Source: Arenibacter antarcticus
GTDB lineage: Bacteria; Bacteroidota; Bacteroidia; Flavobacteriales; Flavobacteriaceae
Direction of reading: 5' to 3'
Assembly: GCF_041320605.1 (NCBI RefSeq)
Contig: NZ_CP166679.1
Span: forward strand, 3,024,001 to 3,088,000
Length of the DNA stretch: 64,000 nt
The translations under genes and the position numbers were made by a program. This document shows positions 1 to 9,481 of this stretch, piece after piece. Position 1 is the stretch's first letter. Each line of letters opens with the position of its first letter. The notes under the pieces are model-generated. The model was not told the DNA's origin and ran no database searches. It was given only the letters and a program-made list of their open reading frames with translations.

Positions 1-2
1 TA

Positions 3-935
3 GGTCTTAAGCAATTGGAGAAACATCCATGGGATGCCTTGAGCGAAGACATTAAAATTGGTGACCAAGTTAAAGGTAAAGTAGTTGTTATTGCAGACTA
101 CGGTGCATTTATCGAAGTTGCTGAAGGTGTTGAAGGATTGATTCACGTTTCTGAAATGTCTTGGTCTACGCATTTGCGTTCGGCTCAGGATTTCGTAAAA
201 GTAGGGGATGTAGTAGATGCAGTAGTATTAACTTTGGATAGGGAAGATCGTAAGATGTCTCTTGGTATCAAGCAATTGACGCCAGACCCATGGACTGATA
301 TCACTACCAAATATCCTGCTGCTTCTAAGCACAAAGGAATTGTACGTAACTTCACCAACTTTGGTGTATTTGTAGAATTGGAAGAAGGAATAGACGGATT
401 GATCTATATCTCTGACCTTTCTTGGACCAAGAAAATTAAGCACCCATCAGAGTTTGTAACCGTTGGTGATACTTTGGAAGTGGAAGTTTTGGAATTGGAT
501 GTTGAAGGACGTAAATTAAGTTTAGGTCACAAACAGACTACCGATAATCCTTGGGATAAATACGAAACCGAGTTCGCTCTAGGTACAGTTCATAAAGGAG
601 CTATTGCCGAAATAGTAGACAAAGGTGCTACTATTGAGTTTAATGAGGATATCGTTGCCTTCGTACCTACTCGTCATTTAGAAAAAGAAGATGGCAAGAA
701 ATTGGTAAAAGGTGAGGAAGCTGAATTTAAGATCATTGAGTTCAATAAAGAATTCAAAAGAGTGGTTGCAAGTCATACCGCTATCTTTAGAGAAGAAGAG
801 CAGCGTATTGTTAAGGCTGCAGTTAAGAAAGCTGCAACATCTGTAGACGAGGCGAAACCTACTTTAGGTGATGCTAACGAAGCTTTGCAAGCGTTGAAAG
901 ATAAAATGGAAGCTAACGACAAGAAAAATAAGTAA
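3..935 (+). CDS. rpsA: 30S ribosomal protein S1, 5'-truncated by window edge
   Basis: The reading frame is open from base 3, so the visible 310 residues are the C-terminal half of a protein that starts upstream of the window. Three S1 (OB-fold) RNA-binding repeats are seen: one around residues 20-90 (VKGKVVVIADYGAFIEV to KMSLGIKQL), one around 105-178 (GIVRNFTNFGVFVEL to KLSLGHKQT) and a more divergent third around 190-262, followed by a charged Ala/Lys/Glu-rich tail. The repeat pattern GAFIEV...GLIHVSEMSW is typical of ribosomal S1, which unfolds and positions mRNA on the 30S subunit. In Bacteroidota, which rarely use Shine-Dalgarno pairing, S1 is thought to matter strongly for initiation. 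A strong terminator follows 20 bases after the stop. Confidence 0.95.
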   Translation, partial: GLKQLEKHPWDALSEDIKIGDQVKGKVVVIADYGAFIEVAEGVEGLIHVSEMSWSTHLRSAQDFVKVGDVVDAVVLTLDREDRKMSLGIKQLTPDPWTDITTKYPAASKHKGIVRNFTNFGVFVELEEGIDGLIYISDLSWTKKIKHPSEFVTVGDTLEVEVLELDVEGRKLSLGHKQTTDNPWDKYETEFALGTVHKGAIAEIVDKGATIEFNEDIVAFVPTRHLEKEDGKKLVKGEEAEFKIIEFNKEFKRVVASHTAIFREEEQRIVKAAVKKAATSVDEAKPTLGDANEALQALKDKMEANDKKNK

Positions 936-955
936 GCAACTATTTATCAGTATAG

Positions 956-987
956 AAAAGCCCCGGCAATCGTCGGGGCTTTTTTTA
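956..987 (+). terminator. Rho-independent terminator of rpsA
   Basis: The stem AGCCCCG pairs with CGGGGCT (959-980) around a short loop and is followed by seven T residues. It lies 20 bases after the rpsA stop and separates it from the pyr genes. Confidence 0.9.
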
Positions 988-1084
988 TGCCCATTTTTTA
1001 AATATACTACGGTAATTGACAACTATTCCGTTTTTTGACAAAACACTAATTTCATAACATTCCATTATATTAGATAGAAATCCC

Positions 1085-1092
1085 TACTTTTG
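1085..1092 (+). promoter_or_regulatory. Bacteroidota -7 box (TACTTTTG) upstream of pyrR
   Basis: The sequence TACTTTTG matches the Bacteroidota consensus TAnnTTTG exactly. A start point about 6-8 bases downstream would fall at roughly 1098-1100, so the ATG at 1100 would be at the very transcript end while the ATG at 1121 would have a leader of about 20 bases. No clear -33 TTG at the usual spacing was found. Confidence 0.55.
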
Positions 1093-1120
1093 TAATTCAA
1101 TGGTATTGGACAAATTATCT

Positions 1121-1660
1121 ATGAGTCAAAAAGTATTACTTTCTTCAAAAGAAATAAATATTATCCTACATCGTTTGGCTTGTCAATTGTTAGAAAATCA
1201 CCTGAACTTTAAGGATACGGTTCTTATTGGAATACAGCCAAGAGGGATATTTTTGGCGGTCCGCTTAGCCAAGATCTTAAAGGAAGAATACGGAGTGGGA
1301 CCAATTGATCTAGGCTTCTTGGATATCACCTTCTACAGGGACGATTTTAGACGTGGCGATAAGCCGTTGGAAGCTAACAAGACCAAAATAGACTTCCCTA
1401 TAGAAGACAAGAATGTGGTGTTTATAGATGATGTACTCTATACAGGGCGCAGCATCAGGGCCGCATTAACGGCCATACAATCCTTTGGAAGACCTAAAGA
1501 AATTGAATTGCTGACATTGATCGACCGACGCTTTAGTAGGCATTTGCCTATTCAGCCAAATTATAGGGGTCGCCAAGTAGATGCCATAAATGGGGAAAAA
1601 GTGAAAGTAATGTGGAAGGAGAATGACGGGGAAGATGTTATATATTTAGTAAAGACATAA
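1121..1660 (+). CDS. pyrR: PyrR bifunctional pyr operon regulator / uracil phosphoribosyltransferase
   Basis: This is a type I phosphoribosyltransferase of the PyrR family, about 179 residues, the normal length. The PRPP-binding loop is visible as VVFIDDVLYTGRSIRAA, and the N-terminal SKEINIILHRLACQLLE and IQPRGIFLA segments are typical of PyrR. In Bacillus the protein binds pyr mRNA to cause attenuation and also makes UMP from uracil and PRPP; whether it regulates RNA in Bacteroidota is not shown here. An upstream in-frame ATG exists at 1100, but MSQKVLLSSKEI at 1121 fits the family N-terminus and the promoter position better. It is followed after 4 bases by pyrB, so the two are co-transcribed. 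Confidence 0.9.
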   Translation: MSQKVLLSSKEINIILHRLACQLLENHLNFKDTVLIGIQPRGIFLAVRLAKILKEEYGVGPIDLGFLDITFYRDDFRRGDKPLEANKTKIDFPIEDKNVVFIDDVLYTGRSIRAALTAIQSFGRPKEIELLTLIDRRFSRHLPIQPNYRGRQVDAINGEKVKVMWKENDGEDVIYLVKT

Positions 1661-1664
1661 GCGC

Positions 1665-2591
1665 ATGAGTGAATTGAGTGTAAATCACTTGTTGGGGATA
1701 AAGTATCTGAAAGAAACGGATATTCAGCTCATTTTTGAAACTGCAGATCATTTTAAGGAAGTTTTAAGCCGATCTATAAAAAAGGTTCCTTCGCTTCGCG
1801 ATATTACCATCGCTAATATCTTTTTTGAGAACAGTACAAGGACAAGACTTTCCTTTGAATTGGCGGAAAAGCGACTCTCTGCGGATGTGGTGAATTTCTC
1901 TTCTGGACAATCCTCAGTAAAGAAAGGCGAAACCTTGATCGATACCGTTAATAATATCCTATCCATGAAGGTAGATATGGTAGTGATGCGACATCCCAAT
2001 CCTGGGGCTGGAATATTTTTATCCAATCACGTTAAAGCGGCAATCGTCAATGCTGGCGATGGCGCCCATGAACATCCAACACAAGCTTTGTTAGACTCCT
2101 TTTCCATAAGGGAGCGGCTGGGGGACGTAAGTGGTAAAAATGTACTGATCGTGGGTGATATTCTTCATTCTAGAGTAGCATTATCCAATATATTCGCCCT
2201 AAAATTGCAAGGTGCCAATGTTAAAGTATGTGGGCCTAAGACATTAATTCCCAAGCATATAGAGTCCCTTGGAGTGGGTGTCGAATCCAATTTACGCAAG
2301 GCCTTAAATTGGTGCGATGTTGCCAATATGTTGCGCATACAGAACGAACGTCTAGATATCAGTTACTTCCCTACAACTAGGGAGTATACCCAACAATATG
2401 GGGTAAACAAAGCGCTCTTAAACAGCTTGGACAAGGAAATCGTGATAATGCACCCAGGCCCTATTAATCGTGGTGTGGAGATTACCAGTGATGTAGCCGA
2501 TTCCAAACAATCCATTATCCTAAATCAGGTGGAGAATGGGGTAGCCATTAGAATGGCAGTAATTTATTTATTAGCTTCAAAAATTAAATAA
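1665..2591 (+). CDS. pyrB: Aspartate carbamoyltransferase catalytic subunit
   Basis: This 308-residue protein carries out the committed step of pyrimidine synthesis, joining carbamoyl phosphate and aspartate to give N-carbamoyl-aspartate. The carbamoyl-phosphate loop is seen as FFENSTRTRLSFELA near residue 50, followed by the catalytic HPTQALLDSFSI near residue 138 and the C-terminal MHPGPINRGVEI near residue 265. The length is that of a standard catalytic chain. It starts 4 bases after pyrR, supporting a pyrR-pyrB operon. No regulatory chain (pyrI) is present next to it. Confidence 0.95.
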   Translation: MSELSVNHLLGIKYLKETDIQLIFETADHFKEVLSRSIKKVPSLRDITIANIFFENSTRTRLSFELAEKRLSADVVNFSSGQSSVKKGETLIDTVNNILSMKVDMVVMRHPNPGAGIFLSNHVKAAIVNAGDGAHEHPTQALLDSFSIRERLGDVSGKNVLIVGDILHSRVALSNIFALKLQGANVKVCGPKTLIPKHIESLGVGVESNLRKALNWCDVANMLRIQNERLDISYFPTTREYTQQYGVNKALLNSLDKEIVIMHPGPINRGVEITSDVADSKQSIILNQVENGVAIRMAVIYLLASKIK

Positions 2592-2598
2592 TATACGT

Positions 2599-2931
2599 AT
2601 GATTTTAGATAAAGAAGGAAACGTAACTATTGTGCTACAGGAAAATATATCCTTAGTTGCATTTATAGCTAACTTAAAGGAAGTCTATCCCAAAATTAAG
2701 AACGATCATATTATTCTAAACCTCTTTACCTTCAAAAAACTTACTTCTGGCGATGTGCTGGAGTTTCTGGATTTGGCGGACACCCATAAAAAATCAAATA
2801 AATCATTTATTTTGGTAACTGATAAAGTGGCTTATGATGAGGTCCCTGAACGTATCTGCATAGTTCCAACAATTCAAGAAGCTAAAGATATTATAGAAAT
2901 GGAGGAAATAGAGCGGGAATTGGAACTGTAG
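2599..2931 (+). CDS. Small conserved hypothetical protein between pyrB and rnz
   Basis: This acidic 110-residue protein lacks a signal peptide or membrane segment. Its alternating hydrophobic pattern (VTIVLQENISLVAFIANL, ILVTDKVAYDEV) suggests a small alpha/beta fold; the layout is loosely like a STAS-type domain but no diagnostic motif is visible. From memory, small proteins of this kind sit upstream of rnz in many Flavobacteriaceae and are sometimes mislabelled ribonuclease Z. It begins 7 bases after pyrB and is probably the last gene of the pyr transcript. The function is unknown. Confidence 0.7.
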   Translation: MILDKEGNVTIVLQENISLVAFIANLKEVYPKIKNDHIILNLFTFKKLTSGDVLEFLDLADTHKKSNKSFILVTDKVAYDEVPERICIVPTIQEAKDIIEMEEIERELEL

Positions 2932-3335
2932 TTTATTGTAAAAAATAAACCCTAAAGAAGGTATCTCCCTAGAAGAACACTTGAGGTTTGCTCTAGGATA
3001 AATAGATTTCACCCATAAAGTGACGTGAGGTTATTTAATAGGCGGCCCATTCTAGCAGTGTTCCTAGTCCAGGTGACTTCAATGGAAGATCATAAAGGAA
3101 GAATACCTAGGGAAGGCTAAAACTATTTTTGTAGATAAAAGAGAAATTGGGTTGCAGAAGGCTACTGCTGTAAGTGCTGTTGGGGTTCGATTATATATCC
3201 CATTATGTAATTAAAATATTCTATACTGGTGTCCTTGTTAGTAATTGCAATGGATCTAGATTATTGTGGGCAATCATCCATCCCCTTAAACCAAACAGGT
3301 GGAACAACAGATTCCATTTTTAATCATTTATGTTT
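2932..3335 (+). other. Intergenic stretch without a supported gene
   Basis: About 400 bases with no convincing gene. One short open stretch of some 45 codons ends at the TAA near 3212 and reads in part KTIFVDKREIGLQKATAV, but it lacks a plausible start and is interrupted upstream, so at most it is a remnant. No terminator or exact promoter box was found. Confidence 0.4.
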
Positions 3336-4241
3336 ATGAAATTAACCATTTTGGGTTGTTATGCGGCTACGCCAAGATCATTGAACAATCCGACTTCTCA
3401 GGTACTTGAGATAAAAAGCAATTTGTTTTTGATCGATTGTGGAGAAGGTACCCAGGTACAATTGAGAAAACAAAAAATTAAATTCTCTAGAATTAGCCAT
3501 ATTTTTATATCCCACTTGCACGGAGACCATTTTTTTGGCCTGCCAGGACTTATATCTACCTTTCGGTTGTTAGGCCGTAAAACAGAACTTCATGTTTATG
3601 GTCCTAAGGGAATAAAAGAGGCAATCACCTTATTTCTGAAATTGGGAGATTCTTGGACCAATTATCCCCTCTTGTTTCACGAACTGGACTCCATGGAGTC
3701 GGAGGTTATTTTCCAGGATGATAATGTTCGGGTTAGTACCATTCCTTTAGAGCATAGGATTTATACTAATGGTTTTTTGTTTGAGGAGCAAATAGGGGAA
3801 CGTAAATTAGATGTTGCCGCCGTTGCTAAATATGGTGTGGATAAATGTTATTTTCAAAATATTAAGAGTGGTAAGGATGTGGTATTGGACAATGGTCAGA
3901 ACATTGATAACCGTTTGCTTAGTTTTGATCCACCTCCGCCACAAAGCTATGCCTTTTGTAGTGATACCCAATATACAGAACAAATTATCCCTTTGATTAG
4001 TGAGGTAGATGTGCTGTACCACGAAGCCACATTTTTGGAATCGGAAAGGGCCTTGGCGCCAAAGACAAAACATTCAACGGCTAAAGAGGCAGCTACCATC
4101 GCAAAAAAAGCCAAGGTTGGAAAGCTGATTTTAGGACATTATTCTACCCGGTACGGATCTATCGACCTATTTAAGGAGGAGGCCGAAACAATCTTTCCGA
4201 ATGTAGAATTGGCGGATGATGGCAAAGGGTTCGAGTTTTGA
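3336..4241 (+). CDS. rnz: Ribonuclease Z (tRNA 3' processing endonuclease)
   Basis: This is a metallo-beta-lactamase-fold nuclease that trims 3' extensions of tRNA precursors. The zinc-binding motif SHLHGDHFFGLPG is near residue 62, the substrate motif GEGTQVQL near residue 36, and the later HSTAKEAA and LGHYSTRY segments supply the remaining ligands. The length of about 301 residues is right for the short bacterial form. Two ATGs are possible (3330 and 3336); MKLTILGCYAATPR from 3336 is the usual N-terminus. The CCA end is not encoded in the tRNA genes of this window, which fits a need for RNase Z-type maturation. Confidence 0.93.
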   Translation: MKLTILGCYAATPRSLNNPTSQVLEIKSNLFLIDCGEGTQVQLRKQKIKFSRISHIFISHLHGDHFFGLPGLISTFRLLGRKTELHVYGPKGIKEAITLFLKLGDSWTNYPLLFHELDSMESEVIFQDDNVRVSTIPLEHRIYTNGFLFEEQIGERKLDVAAVAKYGVDKCYFQNIKSGKDVVLDNGQNIDNRLLSFDPPPPQSYAFCSDTQYTEQIIPLISEVDVLYHEATFLESERALAPKTKHSTAKEAATIAKKAKVGKLILGHYSTRYGSIDLFKEEAETIFPNVELADDGKGFEF

Positions 4242-4490
4242 TTTTAATTATGGTCTGAAGATTATTTGTGACTTAAAATTCTTGCTTTCTTCGATTTGTA
4301 ACTTGGAGTAGAAAAGCAGATGAAACAAATAACCTACCATAAAATAACCGAACTTAGCTTTCGTATTTAGGATTGTTTTGTGCAAATTTGCAACAAATCA
4401 CCAGGTAACTTAAAGGGCATATAGGGCAATGTGTTTTTTTAAATTAACTTAGTACTAGAGGTTTCTCTTCCCCAATTTGAATTCGTCCAT

Positions 4491-5138
4491 ATGCAACAAG
4501 ATTTAGGCAGTTATAGAAAATCCTACGAAAAAAGCGAGCTTACAGAAGCCAGTATTTCTAAAAATCCCATGGAACTATTCCAAAAGTGGTTTTATGAGGT
4601 GGAGGCCAGTGAAGGGGTAGATGAGCCTAATGCTATGACCGTTTCTACCATTGGTATGGATGGATATCCAAAAAGTAGGGTAGTGTTATTGAAAAAATAT
4701 ACTTTTGAGGGATTTATTTTCTATACGAACTATGAAAGCGAAAAAGGCAGGGCAATAATGTCAAATCCTAAGGTATGTGTGTCTTTTTTTTGGCCAATCA
4801 TGGAAAGACAGGTGATAATTAAGGGGAATGCTGAAAAGATTGCCGAAAATTTATCCGATGGATATTTTGAATCAAGGCCTGATGGGAGTAAATTGGGAGC
4901 CATTGTATCTCCCCAAAGTGAAGTAATTCCCAATAGAGAATATTTGGAATCCAAATTAAAAAATTTGGAAAAAGACTATGCAGCCAAGGAAATTGAACGA
5001 CCCGGCTATTGGGGCGGCTTTATTGTAAAGCCAGTTTCTATGGAGTTTTGGCAGGGTAGACCAAATCGGTTGCACGACAGGATACGCTATACCATGCAAG
5101 CCGATTACGATTGGAATATGGAGCGACTGGCACCTTAG
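4491..5138 (+). CDS. pdxH: Pyridoxamine/pyridoxine 5'-phosphate oxidase
   Basis: This 215-residue flavoenzyme oxidises pyridoxine or pyridoxamine 5'-phosphate to pyridoxal 5'-phosphate with FMN. The FMN and substrate segments are visible as SRVVLLKKYTFEGFIFYTNYESEKGRAI (around residues 64-92, described here in part) and the C-terminal EFWQGRPNRLHDR, the family signature. The length matches the family. It starts 249 bases after rnz and lies 63 bases before sixA, so it may have its own promoter. Confidence 0.95.
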   Translation: MQQDLGSYRKSYEKSELTEASISKNPMELFQKWFYEVEASEGVDEPNAMTVSTIGMDGYPKSRVVLLKKYTFEGFIFYTNYESEKGRAIMSNPKVCVSFFWPIMERQVIIKGNAEKIAENLSDGYFESRPDGSKLGAIVSPQSEVIPNREYLESKLKNLEKDYAAKEIERPGYWGGFIVKPVSMEFWQGRPNRLHDRIRYTMQADYDWNMERLAP

Positions 5139-5201
5139 GTATGTATAAGGAATACCATGGGTTCCATGGAGTAAATTTAACGGACATTTCAAATTGATAA
5201 A

Positions 5202-5690
5202 ATGAAAACGATAATCTTGGTACGGCACGGAAAATCTTCTTGGGACTATAGTGTTTCGGATAGGGACAGACCGCTAAAGGAAAGAGGGATAATTGATGCT
5301 GCTAAAGTGGCAAAGGGATTTCTAAAGAACAATATAAGAATAGATGCAGCCTATTCAAGTCCTGCTAATAGGGCAATGCATACGGCCATTATATTTTTAA
5401 GGACAATTAGTTTTCCATTAGAAAAATTTACCCTGTCCAATACCTTGTACGATTTCACAGGGGATGAGGTATATATGTTTATCAAATCCTTGGACAATTC
5501 TGAAGATACTGTATTGCTTTTTGGCCATAACGAGGCCTTTACCCACATAGCCAATTCTTTGGGAAACGTGTATATTGACAACGTTCCCACAAGCGGATTG
5601 GTGGAATTAAAATTTGACACTAACGACTGGAAAACCGTTGTAAAAGGAACAACAGGGCGAACGCTATTTCCAAAATTATTAAAAGAATGA
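5202..5690 (+). CDS. sixA: SixA-like histidine phosphatase
   Basis: This 162-residue protein is a small histidine-phosphatase superfamily member. The catalytic LVRHGKSSWD motif is at residues 6-15, with the second catalytic histidine in LLFGHNEAFTHIAN near residue 108. SixA in E. coli removes phosphate from phosphohistidine on the PTSNtr/ArcB proteins; the substrate here is unknown. Its stop codon overlaps the start of ppk1 (ATGA), so the two are translationally coupled, and it may act in phosphate or polyphosphate metabolism. Confidence 0.85.
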   Translation: MKTIILVRHGKSSWDYSVSDRDRPLKERGIIDAAKVAKGFLKNNIRIDAAYSSPANRAMHTAIIFLRTISFPLEKFTLSNTLYDFTGDEVYMFIKSLDNSEDTVLLFGHNEAFTHIANSLGNVYIDNVPTSGLVELKFDTNDWKTVVKGTTGRTLFPKLLKE

Positions 5691-7765
5691 TCAAAACTAA
5701 AAATCAATATATTAACCGTGAAATTAGCTGGTTAAGTTTTAATGAAAGAGTTTTACAAGAGAGTGCTGATATAAATGTTCCCCTCATAGAGCGACTCCGT
5801 TTTTTAGGTATATTTTCAAATAATCTGGATGAGTTTTTCAAGGTTAGATATGCTACTGTTAAACGGATCGTGGATGCTGGAAAAACCGGAAAAAGTGTTT
5901 TGGGTGGGGAAAGAGCAAAAGATCTCCTAGAAGAAATCACCGAAATTGTCATTAAACAACAGACCCAAAGTCTTGAGATATTAGGGGATATAGAAAAGGA
6001 ATTGGAAACCAAGGATATTTTTTTGATCAATGAGTCTGAAATCACTGAACATCAGGCCTGTTTTATCAAGAATTATTTTATTGAAAAGGTAAGTCCCGTC
6101 CTAATGACCATCATTTTAAATGATATGATCGGCTTTCCTATGCTAAAGGATACAGCAGCCTATTTGGCAGTTAAAATGATACTTAAAAACCAACCGGGTT
6201 GTACAAGCCAGGCAAAGAAGAATCGCTATGCTTTAATCGAGATCCCAAAAGGAATAGATCGCTTTGTGGTTTTGCCTAAAGAAGGCGAAAAAAGTTATAT
6301 CATTATTCTAGACGATCTTATTAGATACTGCCTAGGTAGTATTTTTAATATGTTCGACTACGAATCCATTTCTGCCCATATGATCAAAATCACTAGGGAT
6401 GCCGAATTGGATATGGATAATGACCTGAGTAAAAGCTTTATTGAGAAGATTTCCTCTAGTGTGGAGCACCGTAAAATCAGTGATCCCGTCCGGTTTGTAT
6501 ACGATAAGCAAATTGGTAGTGACACCCTAAATTTCCTAAAGGAAAAAATGGATATTGAGGACACGGATAGCGTGATCCCAGGAGGGAGGTATCACAATAG
6601 AAGGGATTATATGAGTTTTCCTAGTTTGGGAAGAAAGGATTTGATGTACAAGCGTATCACTCCCTTGCTAGTGAAAGGAATTTCTATGGAAGGAAGCCTT
6701 TTTGAAAGGATTGCAGAAAAGGACTTTTTGCAATATACCCCTTACCAAACCTTTTCCTATATCATTAAATTTCTAAGGGAAGCAGCCCTAGATCCAAAAG
6801 TAAAGAATATTAAGATTACCGTTTACAGATTGGCCAATAACTCCCAAGTAGCGGCATCTTTGATCAATGCTGTTAAGAATGGAAAACATGTTACGGTACA
6901 AATAGAATTGCAGGCCAGATTTGACGAACAGGCCAATATTGAATATGCTGAGCAATTACAGGCAGAAGGCGTAAAATTAATTTTTGGGGTTCGCGGACTA
7001 AAAGTGCATAGTAAAATCTGTGTGGTGGAGCGGGAAGATAAAGGCCATATTAAGCGATATGGATTTGTCAGTACCGGGAATTTTAGTGAATCTACGGCTC
7101 GGATCTATACCGATTACACCTTATTTACAGCCCATGAGGGAATTTTGAAGGAGTTGAACAAGGTTTTCGATTTTTTTGAAACTACTTATAAGATCAATAA
7201 ATACAAGCACCTTATAGTATCGCCGCACTATACCAAAAATGTTTTCAAAAAACTGATCGATAAGGAAATTCAAAACGCAAAGGTGGGAAAAGAAGCGTAT
7301 ATCAAAATAAAAATGAACAGTTTCACTTCCTATAAAATGGTAGATAAACTGTACGAGGCAAGTAGGGCAGGAGTGAAAATTCAGCTTGTTATCCGTGGAA
7401 TATGTTGTTTGATACCTGGGGTAAAGGGAATGAGCGAAAACATTGAAGCCATAAGCGTGGTCGATAAATTTTTAGAACATCCAAGGGTGTTTATATTTGG
7501 GAATGATGGCCATCCTAAAGTCTATATTTCCTCAGCGGATTGGATGACTAGAAACTTGGATTACCGAGTGGAAGTTGGGGTCCCTATATACGATATGGAC
7601 GTTAAGCAAGAGATATTGGATACCTTTGAAATTTCTTGGCAAGACAATGTTAAGGCACGCGTTTTTTCAGAAAAGCATGACAATGCCTATAGAAAAAATG
7701 ATAACACCAAGGTAAGATCACAATTTGCCACATATGATTATTACCTAAATAAATTAAACGATTAA
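5687..7765 (+). CDS. ppk1: Polyphosphate kinase 1
   Basis: This 692-residue enzyme makes inorganic polyphosphate from ATP. The N-terminal REISWLSFNERVLQES, the catalytic core segment KVHSKICVV carrying the phosphorylated histidine, the STGNFSESTARIYTDYT motif and the C-terminal HPKVYISSADWMTRNLDYR are all present, giving the normal N, H, C1 and C2 domain order. It overlaps sixA by four bases and is followed after 12 bases by ppx, so synthesis and breakdown enzymes are encoded together. Confidence 0.96.
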   Translation: MIKTKNQYINREISWLSFNERVLQESADINVPLIERLRFLGIFSNNLDEFFKVRYATVKRIVDAGKTGKSVLGGERAKDLLEEITEIVIKQQTQSLEILGDIEKELETKDIFLINESEITEHQACFIKNYFIEKVSPVLMTIILNDMIGFPMLKDTAAYLAVKMILKNQPGCTSQAKKNRYALIEIPKGIDRFVVLPKEGEKSYIIILDDLIRYCLGSIFNMFDYESISAHMIKITRDAELDMDNDLSKSFIEKISSSVEHRKISDPVRFVYDKQIGSDTLNFLKEKMDIEDTDSVIPGGRYHNRRDYMSFPSLGRKDLMYKRITPLLVKGISMEGSLFERIAEKDFLQYTPYQTFSYIIKFLREAALDPKVKNIKITVYRLANNSQVAASLINAVKNGKHVTVQIELQARFDEQANIEYAEQLQAEGVKLIFGVRGLKVHSKICVVEREDKGHIKRYGFVSTGNFSESTARIYTDYTLFTAHEGILKELNKVFDFFETTYKINKYKHLIVSPHYTKNVFKKLIDKEIQNAKVGKEAYIKIKMNSFTSYKMVDKLYEASRAGVKIQLVIRGICCLIPGVKGMSENIEAISVVDKFLEHPRVFIFGNDGHPKVYISSADWMTRNLDYRVEVGVPIYDMDVKQEILDTFEISWQDNVKARVFSEKHDNAYRKNDNTKVRSQFATYDYYLNKLND

Positions 7766-7777
7766 TAACTACGGGAA

Positions 7778-8665
7778 TTGAAAGTACGTAAATATGCAGC
7801 CATTGATATTGGATCTAATGCAATACGCTTGCTGACCCATAACGTTATTGAAGAGAAGGATAAGGAAACACTCTTTAGAAAAAGTGCGCTGGTAAGGTTA
7901 CCTGTTAGGTTGGGAGAAGATGTTTTTGGTAAAGGACGTATTTCTGAGCGAAATGAAGACCGACTTATAAATGCCTTAAAGGCGTTCCAATTATTGATGG
8001 AGGTTCATGGGGTAGAAAAGTACATGGCCTGTGCTACTTCTGCAATGCGTGAAGCAGATAATGGTGCAGAAGTAATACAGCGTATTGAAGACGCAACAGG
8101 TATTAAGATTCAGATTATAGATGGGGAAAAAGAGGCCTCTATTATAGCCTCCACAGACTTGAAGAATTTAATTCGGAAAGAGGAGACTTACCTATATGTA
8201 GATGTTGGTGGTGGAAGTACTGAATTTACTATTTTCTCCGAAGGCAAAATAATACTTTCGGAATCCTTTAAGATCGGAACTGTTAGGCTACTAAATGATT
8301 TGGTGCATGAGGATTTGTGGAAAGAATTGGAGAATTGGTTGAAGAAAAACGTTAAGGGATTGCCCAATTTGTCCATTATTGGTTCTGGAGGAAACATTAA
8401 TAAATTACATAAAATGTCTGGTAGAAAGGAAGGGGAGCCCCTGTCCTATATTTGGTTAAAGGCACAATATCATTTTCTGACCAGTCTAACTTTTGAGGAA
8501 CGGGTCTCTGAATTGGGGCTAAATCCAGATAGAGCGGATGTAATAATTCCTGCGACACAAATTTTTGTTTCTTCTGCCAAGTGGATTGGAGCCAAAAAAA
8601 TTCATGTTCCAAAAATAGGGCTGTCCGATGGAATTATAAAAACCCTATACTACGCCGAAAAGTAA
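7778..8665 (+). CDS. ppx: Exopolyphosphatase / Ppx-GppA family phosphatase, short form
   Basis: This 295-residue protein has the ASKHA ATPase fold of Ppx/GppA. Phosphate-binding loops are seen as AAIDIGSNAIRLL at the N-terminus and YVDVGGGSTEFTI near residue 143. Only the two catalytic domains are present; the C-terminal HD-like domains of E. coli Ppx are missing, as is usual for Bacteroidota homologues. The start codon is TTG, since no ATG lies between the ppk1 stop and the conserved N-terminus. It follows ppk1 closely and probably degrades polyphosphate or pppGpp; the sequence does not separate these activities. Confidence 0.9.
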   Translation: MKVRKYAAIDIGSNAIRLLTHNVIEEKDKETLFRKSALVRLPVRLGEDVFGKGRISERNEDRLINALKAFQLLMEVHGVEKYMACATSAMREADNGAEVIQRIEDATGIKIQIIDGEKEASIIASTDLKNLIRKEETYLYVDVGGGSTEFTIFSEGKIILSESFKIGTVRLLNDLVHEDLWKELENWLKKNVKGLPNLSIIGSGGNINKLHKMSGRKEGEPLSYIWLKAQYHFLTSLTFEERVSELGLNPDRADVIIPATQIFVSSAKWIGAKKIHVPKIGLSDGIIKTLYYAEK

Positions 8666-8721
8666 GAGTTCTTGGTGTTAATACCAGATTATTGATGTTC
8701 CTATGGGGTCGGAATACAAAT

Positions 8722-9303
8722 TTATCCGTGTACGGTTTCCTTATTCCCCAAATCCTTCATTATACCGGCTTCATAGGTAAGTAGTTCTTCCCACTTTTGG
8801 TCTACTTCCTTACGATCGCCATATTGCCTTGCAAATTTCAAGAACATGGTGTAATGTCCCGCTTCACTTATCATTAATTTGTGATAAAATTCTGCTAGCT
8901 CCCTATCTTCCAGTTGTTCTGATAGTAATCGAAATCGTTCGCAGCTTCTAGCCTCAATTAATGCCGCATAAAGCAATCTGTGTACCAACTGGGTGGTTCT
9001 GCTACCTCCTTTTGGGAAAAATTTAATCAATGCAAGTACATAGTCGTCCTTTCTATCCCTTCCCAGGGTATTACCTCGTGCCAGAATGCGGTCGTGTACC
9101 ATTTTGAAATGTCCCATTTCCTCCCGCGAAAGCGCAATCATTTCTTGGATGAGTTCGGTGTATTCTGGGAAACCTACAATTAATGAAATGGCCGTGCTGG
9201 CTGCTTTTTGTTCACAGTAGGCATGGTCCGTTAATATTTCGTCTATATTTTTTTCGACAATATTCACCCATCGTGGGTCCGTTGGTAATTTTAAACCTAG
9301 CAT
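8722..9303 (-). CDS. miaE: tRNA-(ms2io6A37) hydroxylase, MiaE family
   Basis: This ferritin-like di-iron monooxygenase hydroxylates the isopentenyl group of ms2i6A at position 37 of tRNAs that read UNN codons. The carboxylate and histidine ligands appear in two pairs: DHAYCEQKAAS and SREEMGHFKMVH, then EARSCERFRLL and SEAGHYTMF. The start at 9303 gives MLGLKLPTDPRW, the usual N-terminus; a longer reading from 9351 adds 16 residues that are not typical. The gene converges on ppx with 56 bases between stops and diverges from eboA. About 193 residues, normal size. Confidence 0.88.
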   Translation of the reverse strand: MLGLKLPTDPRWVNIVEKNIDEILTDHAYCEQKAASTAISLIVGFPEYTELIQEMIALSREEMGHFKMVHDRILARGNTLGRDRKDDYVLALIKFFPKGGSRTTQLVHRLLYAALIEARSCERFRLLSEQLEDRELAEFYHKLMISEAGHYTMFLKFARQYGDRKEVDQKWEELLTYEAGIMKDLGNKETVHG

Positions 9304-9481
9304 ATCTTTAAATTCTAAACCAAAAATAGAAAGAATAGTGTAATCCCCCATATTATATTCATAGATAGTTTTATCTTTAATCTTGGGATCGTATGTAATT
9401 TAATACATTATAGTATAGGGCCCCCTTTCAGGCTGTTATGGAAGCTCGTTTGAAACGGAAACATTAATTATAAAATGTGCT

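Noticed and set aside
3070-3215. Short frame with KTIFVDKREIGLQKATAV between the small hypothetical gene and rnz
   Set aside because: No start codon fits and a stop lies just upstream; too short to support as a gene.
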